64,000 nucleotides of DNA from Ceratodon purpureus (taxonomy: Eukaryota > Streptophyta > Bryopsida > Pseudoditrichales > Ditrichaceae), in assembly GCA_014871385.1 (NCBI GenBank), contig CM026426.1, positions 87,322,852 through 87,386,851 of the forward strand, written 5' to 3'. A model generated the notes under the pieces. That model was not told where the DNA came from, made no database searches, and was given only the letters and a program-made list of their open reading frames with translations. Below, one piece after another: positions 54,196 through 64,000 of the stretch (position 1 is its first letter; each line of letters begins with the position of its first letter). Both the position numbers and the translations under genes were made by a program.

Positions 54196-57100
54196 TTGGA
54201 TTCGCAGATTTATTTACAGTTGCGAGACATATGTACAATAAGAACTGAATCAGGGATAGTTCTTCGTACCTCACATTCTAAAGAATCTTCATCAGACAAT
54301 AATGGCAAAATTCTTTCCTTGCATTTGCACATCCAGCTTGGTAGCACTCGCATTGTCGTCCATCTGCATGTGCATCGCAGACGTTGTTCTCGCACCGCAG
54401 AATCCATTCCCCGAGTTCTACTTACCCATAGTGGAGAGATGCACCTGGGTGTCAAGCTTCCCCACCTATTCATGCAACAATCTTCACAAGTGCAATTGCA
54501 CGGTTTGTTCGTTTTCAAGCAGATGATCTCACGCTGCGCAACATTGTCGCCCCACATACGATATTTTCAGCATGCACGATCCTTATGTTAATAGCATCAC
54601 GTTCTTGAACAAATTGAATGAAAGCAAATTAAAACTGGATATGCCAAAATTCAGAATACTTTAGTGACCTACGCCATGCAGAGTGGTTTAGCGATTGCGA
54701 AATGTACCTCAGCCTTACTACGTTGGAAACATTCAAACTTCAAATCAGAACCCAAAAAGACTCCAACAATGTGAAAATTGACAAAACTGACACGATGTGC
54801 AAATTCTCTGGAGCATGTGTAACTCACAATTCATGTCGACCTCCACCTGAAGAACTCGAAACATTTGATACGGATTGTAAAATAGGTTCCTCACGTTTTT
54901 CCCCATTTGGATTTGGAAATTCCTTGGTCTGAGGTCTATTTTGCAACAGTGAGGACTCTGCGACATCAGTTACGGATACTTCATGTATTGCAGTCTTGGT
55001 ATCCAGACAGTCATTATCATCAACCACATTTCATCCTTCTCTCCTTCTTGATGCCATCGAGTTCTAATGTACTTCAGATATAGAATAAAAAATTAGAAAG
55101 TTGTCACTACTTCTACAAAGGTACAATGAACTACGTTAAGGAGCACAGAGCATCTACCTCACAACATCTCACATTTGGAAGACAATCACGAAAACCAATT
55201 ATATGATTGTGAAGACAGACTACATGCATTTCATCTTTGAGTGTTGCTCACAGTTAACGGTTTCTCATCACTTTTGAAACTACAGTAAACAATAACAAGG
55301 GGGGCAATCCTAGGTAGACTTATCGAAAAAGAGCCTATTTTATCTTCAGTTCGAACACTGGACAACTTTAAAGAGATATTGTTCAAAATATCTGACTCAT
55401 CATTCTAAAGTGATATTTTACTGATATGTTTGTCTACTTCAATTTCTAAGCATAAACAGATAACTATTTTATTTCGAAACAAACCAAATTATTTCACTTC
55501 CAGTCGGCAATGGTTAAAACATACCGTGCTTTTCAGAGTCCTCATCTACAGCAAGCTTTCTCCTTCCTTTGTTGAATCCCAATGAAAGACTTCGGAATAA
55601 GAGGAAGTCCTCTACTTCTGTAAAACTTCAAACTTGATCGTACAGCTTAGGAAGTCGTTTCAAAGAAGAAAAATATGTTGCACAGTTAATGAGAAACTTA
55701 CACTTGCATACCGTTCAATGTATTTGATTCTTTTTCATTTCACTTCTGATACTTCTCAATCTCACTCTTGCGCAATATCCTTTGAGCAACTGAACAAACA
55801 TCCTCAATATGTATCAAAGTACGATTTGGAAACCAATCATTCCGACTACCAGCAACATAGTGCATGCTACTTGCGCATCATAGATGTCTGACAAAACATT
55901 TTTCAAACTTTATTTTCATCAAACTGCTGGAACAACTTCTTCTGAACTGCCTATGTAATCCACAATTCGCATGTATAACCTTTCCATTGAGTCTTCAAGA
56001 AATGCAAATTCTCTGACATTAAACTAACGTAAGACAAACTGCGAGGTCACGAAGATAAGTCATTGCAGGTTGCTCACTCATTGTCTAGAACTTGTCTACA
56101 CTCGAGCCAGCTCAATTATAGGTGCGTGACAAACTTCCCTTGTTACCTACTCCACAGCCTCTAGACTCACAAGCTCCTTCTCAGCCACTCGGATCATGTC
56201 CCGTAAATTCTCTGCTCTAAATTCTATGGCACCTTCACTCTTATATCGGTCTTCTACATTGACACATTTTAGTAAATAGAGGCATGCATTGCAATCGCCA
56301 GCAACGAAATGCCCTGACTCACATATACTATCATTTCTCAAGTCCACTAGGAGTTCAGGCTCATTTGCCCATGTTGGATCATGTACACTTCATCTGTACA
56401 TGACGACATCCTTTTCATGCAAAGAAGACGTGGTGATGTGGAAACATTACTGTTCACTGGTCAGATTGAACTATACTCTTTCATTTTATTTTTTAAAGAA
56501 ATTACACCTAGTGGTCTTTTAGTTCTAAGTCAATTCCATATGAACTGTACGCTACACAAAATGAGAGATTTAGGATGTTAAATTTGAACATTACCTTATA
56601 CAGAGAATTCCATCACTACCTCTGTCGACACGTTGAATTTGTTCAACGCTCTATCTGCACATGGGAGAATGGTTTAAATCACACAGCAAGTTTTGAAACG
56701 ACAAATTCCATGAGGGATTCGCTTAGACAAGGGGATTGCAGACTGTTCCAGGTCATCATGTGAGAGAAACAAATTGGTTTACCTACACTCTGTTGCCGCA
56801 TTGACGCATGGTGAGTGTGCCACGACATGTTCCGAACTCCCAACTTTAAACCTCCTCGAATGTCAATGCAGCAGACCCATGTAGAACTAGTCATATAAAT
56901 TGTGTAAGTTAAGCATAAAAAAAAAGAGTAGACTTGAAATTCTCAATGACGTAGAGAAATCCAAGTCACAAAATTGAATCCATTATGAATAAAACTGGAC
57001 ATGACTTCGCCTTTCTACAAGGGTCTCAGCACATATGCTCCACTATTAACAAAATCTGATTCCATAAAGGGATCTTTATTACGCATGCACTCCTAGATAG

Positions 57101-58560
57101 ACTACCACTATAAGTGAAGCGAACATGGAGTAGTGATCTCACCTTCGGATAATATTCTGCTTTCTTCTTCCTTCTCTTCCACTTGTGGCATTAGAGAAGA
57201 TACAGGTCCGATTCTGCAGTTAACAGTTAGTGTACCTTCATCTAATACTACACAGTGATCAATTCAATCCTTGGCCACGTTTCTACAAATTCACACAAAC
57301 TTTCAATAAAAATGTAATTGACATTCCATCCAATAGTCCTACCTAGCAGATTCTTAGAGTTAAGTTTACTATTATTTAAACAACTCAGAAACTTACAAAT
57401 CCTTTAACCTACACATCAAAAATACTAATGTCTAAGACGAAGACTCTATTGACATTAGACAAACCCATTAATCCAAGAAAAAAACTATTAGATATTTAGT
57501 ACGAATTATCATATACCCATAACGCACTCATTCTATTTCATGGCAAATTTGCATTACATGCAAATATACAAAGATGTCGAATCAGTAATCACATGGGCTT
57601 CATCTAAGTGTTTAAGGCTCGATGGAAGTTTGAGGCTAAGGTCCTCGTACGTGTAAGTCGGGATCTCCACGAAGATCCCCAAAGACTCTGCCAGCGTGTG
57701 CTTCAAGTGACGGGGCTGTGATTGGGCTCTCAACACATATCGTTACAGCCGTGTTTGGTTCCGCAGACGTGTGCACTGTGGGCTGTGTCCCCCAGCGACA
57801 ATTGAAAAGTGGAACTGGATGGTTTCGATGAGGATGAGGACGAGATCGGACAAAAGTACGACTGTTGTTCAAAATACCAACGACTCGAGTGATTTCCTCC
57901 AATTGTGCGTGATCTCCTGGCCTCACTGCGATGAAACAAATTGACAACATTAGGTTTCACAAAAACAAAACGCTCAAATCAAATCCGTTACAGTTTCATC
58001 TGTTGAGAAGCAAAATATATGTAAGTTATTCTAGAGTCGCCTCACATTGTATGTCATAACTTTTTGTTTATGTGAAGACGATAAACAGAATCCTACTCAA
58101 AGACCCGATTGAGCATCTTAAGACTTCTATGTTTGTCGTCTAAAGTTGCTGAAATTTGTGACTACTTATGCCCTATTTTTCAATTAACTAATTCGGCTAT
58201 TCCTCACTTCATTCCAACTTAAGCAAAGCCACTACTCTTATAAACAATTGAACTTCGCAAAACGATGTCAACAATAAGATTTATAGCACACAACACCACT
58301 ACATGTTCCGATCTACTTGCTGGTATACTTGTAATTAATTATTACCAACAAGACTTTCCTAACAAATTCAATTTCTAATGTGATGCATCAGCACGTACCT
58401 CTCGAAGCGGAAGTCACTTCCCCTTATGACAAAGAAGACAGGGAGATCCCGAAACGCACCATTGTGGGACTTTGATGCTGCGTGCGCTTGAAAAAACTCG
58501 TCCACGGTTAACTCAATTGTGAACTTACTTATAAAACGTCTAAATACCATATAATGCAAG
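54196..58560 (-). other. Possible minus-strand spliced gene, fragmentary and unassigned
   Basis: Several minus-strand stretches look like exons but could not be joined. At 58394-58540 there is TIELTVDEFFQAHAASKSHN ending at a GAGAG|GTACGT donor. At 57640-57935, after TTTCATCGCAG, comes VRPGDHAQLEEITRVVGILN. At 54830-55060 comes VVDDNDCLDTKTAIHEVSVT, with one in-frame TGA after MASRRREG. At 54290-54420 comes a Cys-rich piece, CDAHADGRQCECYQAGCANA then EFCHYC, which looks like a zinc cluster. They could be one gene, several, or decayed transposon ORFs. No family is recognised. Confidence 0.25.
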
Positions 58561-60308
58561 CATATAACCTCCGTCGCAAGAAAACCTCATTCCCATCCGA
58601 GATCATTACAATTAGAGTTTACCACATTACAGTCGTCGACTGTGTAGAAAACAAACGAGACCCTCTTTTGGCATGCTACTGTCCCTAATTAACATGTGAA
58701 ACTCAGTAAAAAATATCTGCCAACTGGACTAATGCATTCCGCTCGCTATCTCCTTAACAACAAGGCGTCCTGGCTCTCGGAACAGAAGGCGAGACAAAGC
58801 ATACTCCATGAAACAAGACACGCTACACTATGAACACAGAACTAAGAACCTCGAATATAAATTGGATTAAGACGTACTGAAACAACGTGAGACTTGAAGC
58901 TAATGTGAAGAAACAAGCTATAGAGACAGAACAAACAGGTAGCGCTCTTCTCGATTGCGGAGCGACAGGGAAACAAGCGTTGTCACAGACAAGGTTGCCG
59001 AAGAAAAGATAACAAATAAATCACCTCCTCTAGAATATATCGCACAATGACTCTCAGGGGGACCTTCAAAAACACATACGCGTCACGAGGTTTCTAATCC
59101 TGACACAAGGTACTCAAAGGCAACAATGTTCACTGAACATAAGGGGCTACCTGATGAAGACCATGATTCGAGACAGCTTGATACAAAACACGACCGTTCA
59201 AAATCATCGCAGGACATCATTCAGGTGAGTGGCTAACGACATGAAGTCAAGGACTATGTCCTACAACATAGCCTCTCTAATTCCTCCCTACGTACTTTCA
59301 TCATGGGTTCTGATACCTACTCTGATCAGTGGGAGTCCACTCAGATAAAGTTATATAATGTCTCTGATTGACGTGGACTAAAGAGTAAGCCCTACTTCTT
59401 AAAATCCGAGGAAACATGTTCCACACATTCCAAGTCCCCTGGATCACTTAAAAATAATCTTTCTCGCAAAATTATCACTATCGTGTAGAACAGTTTCAAC
59501 ATTTCCTTCAATTTAGAATTTTGTTACTTTGAGTGACATGGAATACACGATTAAATGAGGTTAATTAGATTATTTTTAGTGGAATGCTCTGTACACAGCT
59601 CCAACATTTCAACTGCTCTTGTAGCATTCTAACTGTTGAATTAGTTGATTCATTACTATTTTGAAATGAAAACATAATTATTAGTACAAATTCTGCATCA
59701 CTACAAATCTTTGTGTGTTACCATATGCTACGGATACAACATTCACAGTTAGCAGTTCTGTGTTTACAAATATCCTAATCACTTCTACCTTCTGTTAAAC
59801 GTTCTCCTTGTATTTCAATACAGTTTTAGACTTGGAAATATGGACTGAAATATGAACAATATATTAGAAACAGATTATGAGTGTTATGTCCGTTTCAGCA
59901 AATTTTTTCAACATTAACTTCAGCACAGTATTGTTTGAAGTTTTGAACTCGCACTAACTTGTAAGTCCACAACCTCACAGTGTTCGAACAATAGGTGTGA
60001 GGACCGGCTTTAGGGTTTAGGGTTTAGATCCTCTTCGTCTATACCAATCCTGTATTCAATTAACATAAATGGGAGCTTAATTGAATGTAAGGAACACTGC
60101 ATACAATTCCTCTAGCATTATTGTTTGACATCGTTTACTTGGGTGAGCGTCTTGTACCAGAATTGAAGTTATTTTTAGTGTCCTGATCCGCGGATTCTCA
60201 TGTATATTCATTCTTGAACAACATGAGGTACTTAGATTTTATTGAGGGAATTCACTAAGTGACGAAGGTCTCAATGTATAGTGTTCCGCATTCAAGGATA
60301 AGCAAGTC
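58561..60308. other. Intergenic, no gene supported
   Basis: No domain or repeat is seen apart from the short telomere-like motif at 60009. Confidence 0.4.
60009..60027 (+). repeat. Interstitial telomere-like motif (TTTAGGG, 2.7 copies)
   Basis: TTTAGGGTTTAGGGTTTAG is the Arabidopsis-type plant telomere unit. At under three copies it is better called a telo-box than a telomere remnant. Confidence 0.8.
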
Positions 60309-60321
60309 AATTTATTCTTGA

Positions 60322-60360
60322 CACTACGAAAACGATCAACTAATTGGCGGTTTCAACAGC
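60322..60360 (+). mobile_element. Possible CACTA element terminus
   Basis: CACTACGAAAACGATC then TTGGCGG resembles the CACTACAAGAAAA...GGCGG ends of plant CACTA (En/Spm) elements. It faces into the DUF4216 ORF at the expected side. The matching right end was not found inside the window. Confidence 0.4.
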
Positions 60361-60814
60361 TAGTGACACAGTCCAACAACTACGTGAGTACTGATAATGA
60401 GAAAACATAGAAGTGATGCCAAGGATAATTCCATGTGGCCTAAGTGTACTACAGTGTATAAGAAATACAACTATTGCTTTTAAATCAACACAAGGATGCA
60501 TTCCAGAAATACTAATAACACTGAAGTTTCCTACATTTGTTTACACTTATAAGGATGTATTTAATCAAACCAAACTAACTAGAATGAGGCATGTCAAAAA
60601 TAATATAATTAATACTGTATATAGTTTCCAGCCGTGACAATATTCACTGTGTTGGTTGACTTCGACATCTTGCAATTTGTCACCATCATAGCATTGCAAA
60701 GAAAAAAAACGTAAATGACTATAATGATAATGTACAAACTAAAAATATTGCAGATGAACACAATTCATAAACTTACCATAGAAAAACAAAATGCTTCGTC
60801 CGACTTCGTTTTCT

Positions 60815-61624
60815 CTAATTTCTGGATGTGTCACTGTTGTTTGCATTGCCATCGCGTCGCGATTTCCCACCAAGCCTTTCGAAACTCTGCAACGCCAAAG
60901 CGTTTTCTGTGTTGTTCAATAATATTGCTCCCGCAAGATTCTGTTCATCAAGGTGGTCTTGGAACGCGACACTTGGAACATCCCCAGTGCAATCTACGTT
61001 TGTGGTTATAAAAATGTCGTCATCATCTTCTGTCATCGTCTTGGATCAGGCTTCCTTCCGCAAAATGACCTTCCACTAGGAACCTACTGGATGCAGATTA
61101 TCCGTTGCAAAAAACACCTGTGCGCACTGACTAGGTAATACGAATGGATCAACTGTCTTGGAGGTGTTGTGTTTGAAATTCACAACAAGAAACCCGTCCC
61201 CATCCCTGATGTATGTGTTATTCCCGTGGTTATCATGTCGCTTCTTCCACTAACAACTAAATAGCGCAATAGGTGTTTTCAGTTCTCCATAGTCTAGAAC
61301 AAATATATCTCTGAGTATCTCAACATAATCTTTCCCAGCACCTGCTGAATGTGTGTTAGCTTTGAAGCAAGCAACTCCACTGTCATAGGTCCCACAGGTA
61401 TTGTTTGTGTCATCGTCCACTCTCCAATGGTTCCCATAAGCTTTCATTTTAGCATACCTTTTGCATGTCAGTGAAGGAGAATTCGAAATCAACACGGTAT
61501 CATGTTCGTCTGGAACTGTCATGTCGTTCACTACGGAGTGAACTTTGTGTTTAAGCCAAATCTCCACCGGACCTACTTCGTCTCCACGCCTTTCTCTTTC
61601 ACGCTCCCATTCACTACTTATCAA
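60815..61624 (-). pseudogene. CACTA-type DUF4216 protein remnant with three in-frame stops
   Basis: One minus-strand frame from 61624 to 60815 reads VEIWLKHKVHSVVNDM and SLTCKRYAKMKAYGNHWRVD. It then gives the DUF4216 hallmarks: TYDSGVACFKA, DYVEILRDIFVLDYGELKTP and IALFSC, then WKKRHDNHG, GFLVVNFKHNTSKTVDPFVL, PSQCAQVFFATDN, and WKVILRKEA. In-frame stops are TAG 61250-61252, TAG 61076-61078 and TGA 61046-61048. DUF4216 is found C-terminal to the transposase domains of plant CACTA elements. Upstream TNP2 domains are absent. The C-terminal tail is acidic (TEDDDDIFITTNVDCTG). Confidence 0.7.
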
Positions 61625-62314
61625 TAAATAATCAAATTAAGTAAAAATTAAAACAACTCAGGGACTGAATGATCAGATATACCGCAATAGAATGATTTGT
61701 AGTTCAATTCCCTCATCAAAGTTCTCTGAATGGATTCAGTAACTGACAAAGGTAGTACACTAATAGCAACTTAAAAAGGTCTTCATACTATAGACGTTCT
61801 AAACAATGGAGCCAAAAATTCACTGAATAAAAAAACAATGAATAAAAAAACAATTTAATTAAAATTAAAAAAAAGTCAAAGACTGAATGAATATAGAATC
61901 GAGGAATGCAATCTTGTGAGCAGCGAGCAGCGAGCAGCGAGCAGAGTACTGTTCATTGGGCAGTTTCTGAATTTTTTGAGAATTTTCGTTTTTTTCTGAA
62001 AAAAATAATAAGAGCGCCTATTACCGTGGAATCTTAAAAGAATCTAAAGGGAATCTTTGGGATTCAATGGCCGTTTCGGCTGGTCCCGGGATCGTTAATA
62101 TCGGATTTTTTTAATTCGAAGACATGTATAGATATACGTATCCGGTAAATTATATACTTTATAGATAGAATGGAAAAATGTACAAAATTTAACTGCCTAT
62201 ACATCGGGTATATTTAACAAAGTATATTGAAACTCGAATAATACATCCAGTATAAGTACAAATAAAACTGGATGTACATACGAAGAAGCTAACTAACTAG
62301 AGTCAAGGTAAAAT
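61625..62314. other. Non-coding stretch between two minus-strand ORFs
   Basis: AT-rich. A 7-bp repeat (AGCAGCG)n with about four units lies at 61917-61942. It could be an intron or intergenic space; no splice pairing was established. Confidence 0.4.
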
Positions 62315-62914
62315 CTAGAAGTAATCAGGGCTGCGCCAAACTTGGCTATCATCGGTATCAGTCTCATTGAACATAATCGGGTAACCCTCATTATCTCCCC
62401 AGCCGTTGGACTCGGTCGAGGCTTCATCATAATCAGAGGAAGCTCCATCGTGAAAAAGGCGCTCCTCTGGTGCTGGAGGAGCCTCGTAGCTGTAGTCAAT
62501 CTGGCCGCCAAAGTACTCCTCTAAACCGTCGGAGTCGTAGCCATCACCAGGACAATAGTCATCACCAGGGGCGCCATGAACATCCAACCCCCAGGGATCC
62601 TTGGGCTTCGAATCTCCATGGTCTGAGTGGGGAACCTCAACACAGATGTTGGTGTTCCCCACTTCAACCACCTGGATGGTGAGCTCATCGTCGCAGCCTC
62701 CAATGTCAATTCCTGCCTCCTTAAGATAGTCCAAAGCTCCGACAGGCTTGCGGACTGGAGGTGCCTCTGGATCCACCGGAGTACCCTCCTCTCCGTTCTC
62801 TGGCATTGATAAAGGGGTCTTCAAAGGAGTGCGATCCGATGCAACGCCTGGGAGGAGTTCCGGAGCAATTCCGAGATCAGAGAGCCTTCTATGCCGAGCC
62901 CGTGTGAGCACCAT
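62315..62914 (-). CDS. Acidic protein of 199 residues, unknown function
   Basis: From the ATG at 62914, MVLTRARHRRLSDLGIAPEL opens a basic N-terminus. A Pro-rich linker follows (TPVDPEAPPVRKPVGALDYL), then an acidic, Gly/Asp/Ser-rich body (GDDYCPGDGYDSDGLEEYFG) with no hydrophobic segment. The frame is open 69 nt upstream of this ATG, but a plausible acceptor (GGTTTTCAG before GTACTCC, near 62932) suggests a 5' UTR or upstream exon joins there. It lies upstream of the DUF4216 remnant on the same strand and might belong to the same element, but no known family fits. Confidence 0.5.
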   Translation of the reverse strand: MVLTRARHRRLSDLGIAPELLPGVASDRTPLKTPLSMPENGEEGTPVDPEAPPVRKPVGALDYLKEAGIDIGGCDDELTIQVVEVGNTNICVEVPHSDHGDSKPKDPWGLDVHGAPGDDYCPGDGYDSDGLEEYFGGQIDYSYEAPPAPEERLFHDGASSDYDEASTESNGWGDNEGYPIMFNETDTDDSQVWRSPDYF

Positions 62915-63663
62915 GGTGGTGTGTAGGAGTACCTGAAAACCCGAATCAACAGGAAAGAGAACAAAGTCAGTAAATATGAGCACAAGAATAAAGGAGACAA
63001 AACCCGAAAGTGTATTCTCCTAAAACCCGAAACTAGAATCCGACAACAAATCCCATTAACTAACACTTCACAAACTAACATAAAACCACTAGCAAATCCG
63101 CAAACAATGAACATAAAATATATCCGAAAGATGTTCACATACTCCATCTATCAAAGCAATGAAGTTCCAGAACAAAGGCCGAGAAGGAAATCGTATGAAG
63201 CAGGTATATATAAGATATCCATAGAAGCAATGTTCATCACCAAAGTCAGTATTGAAAGTAAGAAAATGGGGAACAACGAAGACGACTTACCGTTTAGTAT
63301 CCAACAGACAGTTGGGAAACGGTGGAATATACTTCGCACTAGAATACTGTTCAGACAGAAAGAGAACAAGATTAGTTCAACATCTGAAGTAAACTGCCGC
63401 GACCACTGAGTTGACAAAGTCCATTGTCGGGTGCAAGAAATCCAGTGACTGTTGGTGGTTGACTCAACTGTCAACCGTGCAAGCTAACTAAGTCCAGGGC
63501 GAAGACAAAGATAACCAAAGAACAACCCAAGTCGAGGAAGACTGAGCGCCACTTAAAAACTGCCATACATAACCCGAGAGTGACAATACATTCTACATAG
63601 CAAGAGCGATCCGATACAATATAGAAGTTGTATAAAGTAACAAGGACCAAACTAAGATTCAAA

Positions 63664-63745
63664 CAAACAAATACCGAACTACGAATCACAACAACAAATA
63701 CCAAACTAAGAATTGCAACAACAAATACCGAACTAAGAATCTAAC
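63664..63745 (+). repeat. 28-bp tandem repeat, three copies
   Basis: The unit CAAATACCGAACTAMGAATC plus ACAACAA recurs three times with few changes. Non-coding. Confidence 0.8.
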
Positions 63746-63887
63746 AAACTCAGTCAACCATAATCAGAAACTAATATACTATGAATCGAAGAAGCTAAAA
63801 GACTAATAGAAAAAGAGAGTACTACCCATCAGCACGAGAATGGCGCAAGAGAAAGAGGGAGTTTAGAGCGAAACACGGTCCCTCTAT

Positions 63888-63913
63888 ACTGGCTCTCGGA
63901 TCCGAGAGCCAGT
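63888..63913. repeat. 26-bp perfect palindrome, extended to imperfect 30-bp arms
   Basis: ACTGGCTCTCGGA followed by TCCGAGAGCCAGT is self-complementary over all 26 bases, centred on GGATCC. Outer arms AAACACGGTCCCT (63871) and AGGGATCGTGTTT (63919-63931) pair at 12 of 13 positions. A related half, GGATCCGAGA, recurs at about 63986. Confidence 0.92.
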
Positions 63914-64000
63914 AAGGAAGGGATCGTGTTTCAGGCGGCGGCTTCAGGGTTAGGGCAAACATGGGAGGGTATGGGACGTGTCCTGGATCCGAGACACTGT

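Larger units (their letters stand above)
62932..64000 (-). promoter_or_regulatory. Upstream region of the acidic ORF, with palindrome
   Basis: Contains probable leader and intron sequence, a 28-bp tandem repeat at 63664-63745 and a palindrome at 63888-63913. Minus-strand pyrimidine-rich sequence near 63830-63880 fits a 5' UTR. The transcription start is not resolved. Confidence 0.35.

Noticed and set aside
60009-60027. Ancient telomere fusion site
   Set aside because: Under three units is typical of promoter telo-boxes and occurs by chance; no longer array is present.

Overview
This is a nuclear window from a land plant. The evidence is GT-AG introns, a plant-type mitochondrial pyruvate carrier gene, a SUVR-type SET fragment, telo-box TTTAGGG motifs, Ty3/gypsy, hAT, CACTA and Tc1 transposon remains, and tRNA-derived SINE-like units. 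The mixture of lineage-specific repeat-rich genes suggests an early-diverging plant (bryophyte, lycophyte or fern), but that is inference; no species can be read from the sequence.

Layout. 0-1.4 kb is AT-rich and repetitive. 1.4-10.1 kb is one long spliced plus-strand gene (about 1,790 codons) with a ParB/DGQHR-like motif near its N-terminus and a plant DLNG-type HAD phosphatase domain near its C-terminus. Its introns carry 20 copies of a near-perfect 21-bp palindrome, and two more lie just downstream. 11.4-12.3 kb is a Tc1/mariner relic. 17.5-19.3 kb is a truncated gypsy element with a chromodomain and an intact 3' LTR, sitting in a Myb-like ORF. 19.4-30.8 kb is a block of CpG-dense arrays built on CGCGCCCGT, four of them followed by a TATA box, driving a small ORF, a coiled-coil/RING-like gene and a hAT transposase gene. 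33.5-38.0 kb is another coiled-coil/RING-like gene; its intron is packed with GTAC. 38.4-39.5 kb is a SUVR SET-domain fragment and 40.5-42.3 kb a second gypsy relic. 43.2-45.1 kb (minus) is the one clean housekeeping gene, MPC, with five exons. 45.7-53 kb holds SINE-like units, inverted repeats, a TA microsatellite and a hAT relic. 53-60 kb has only fragmentary minus-strand coding signal. 60.3-62.9 kb (minus) holds a CACTA-type DUF4216 relic and an acidic ORF.

Two themes tie the window together. First, many reading frames stay in one frame for kilobases but are cut by clean in-frame stops. I count 23, and every one is one C-to-T change from CAA, CAG or CGA, or one G-to-A change from TGG; MPC has none. 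This looks like methylation-driven decay rather than random pseudogenisation. Second, short palindromes are concentrated in introns and flanks rather than exons: the TTTAGCTCGA family at 2.8-10.5 kb, GTAC at 35.6-36.4 kb, and a 26-bp perfect palindrome at 63.9 kb. The palindrome-loaded gene is the strongest candidate for something not described before.
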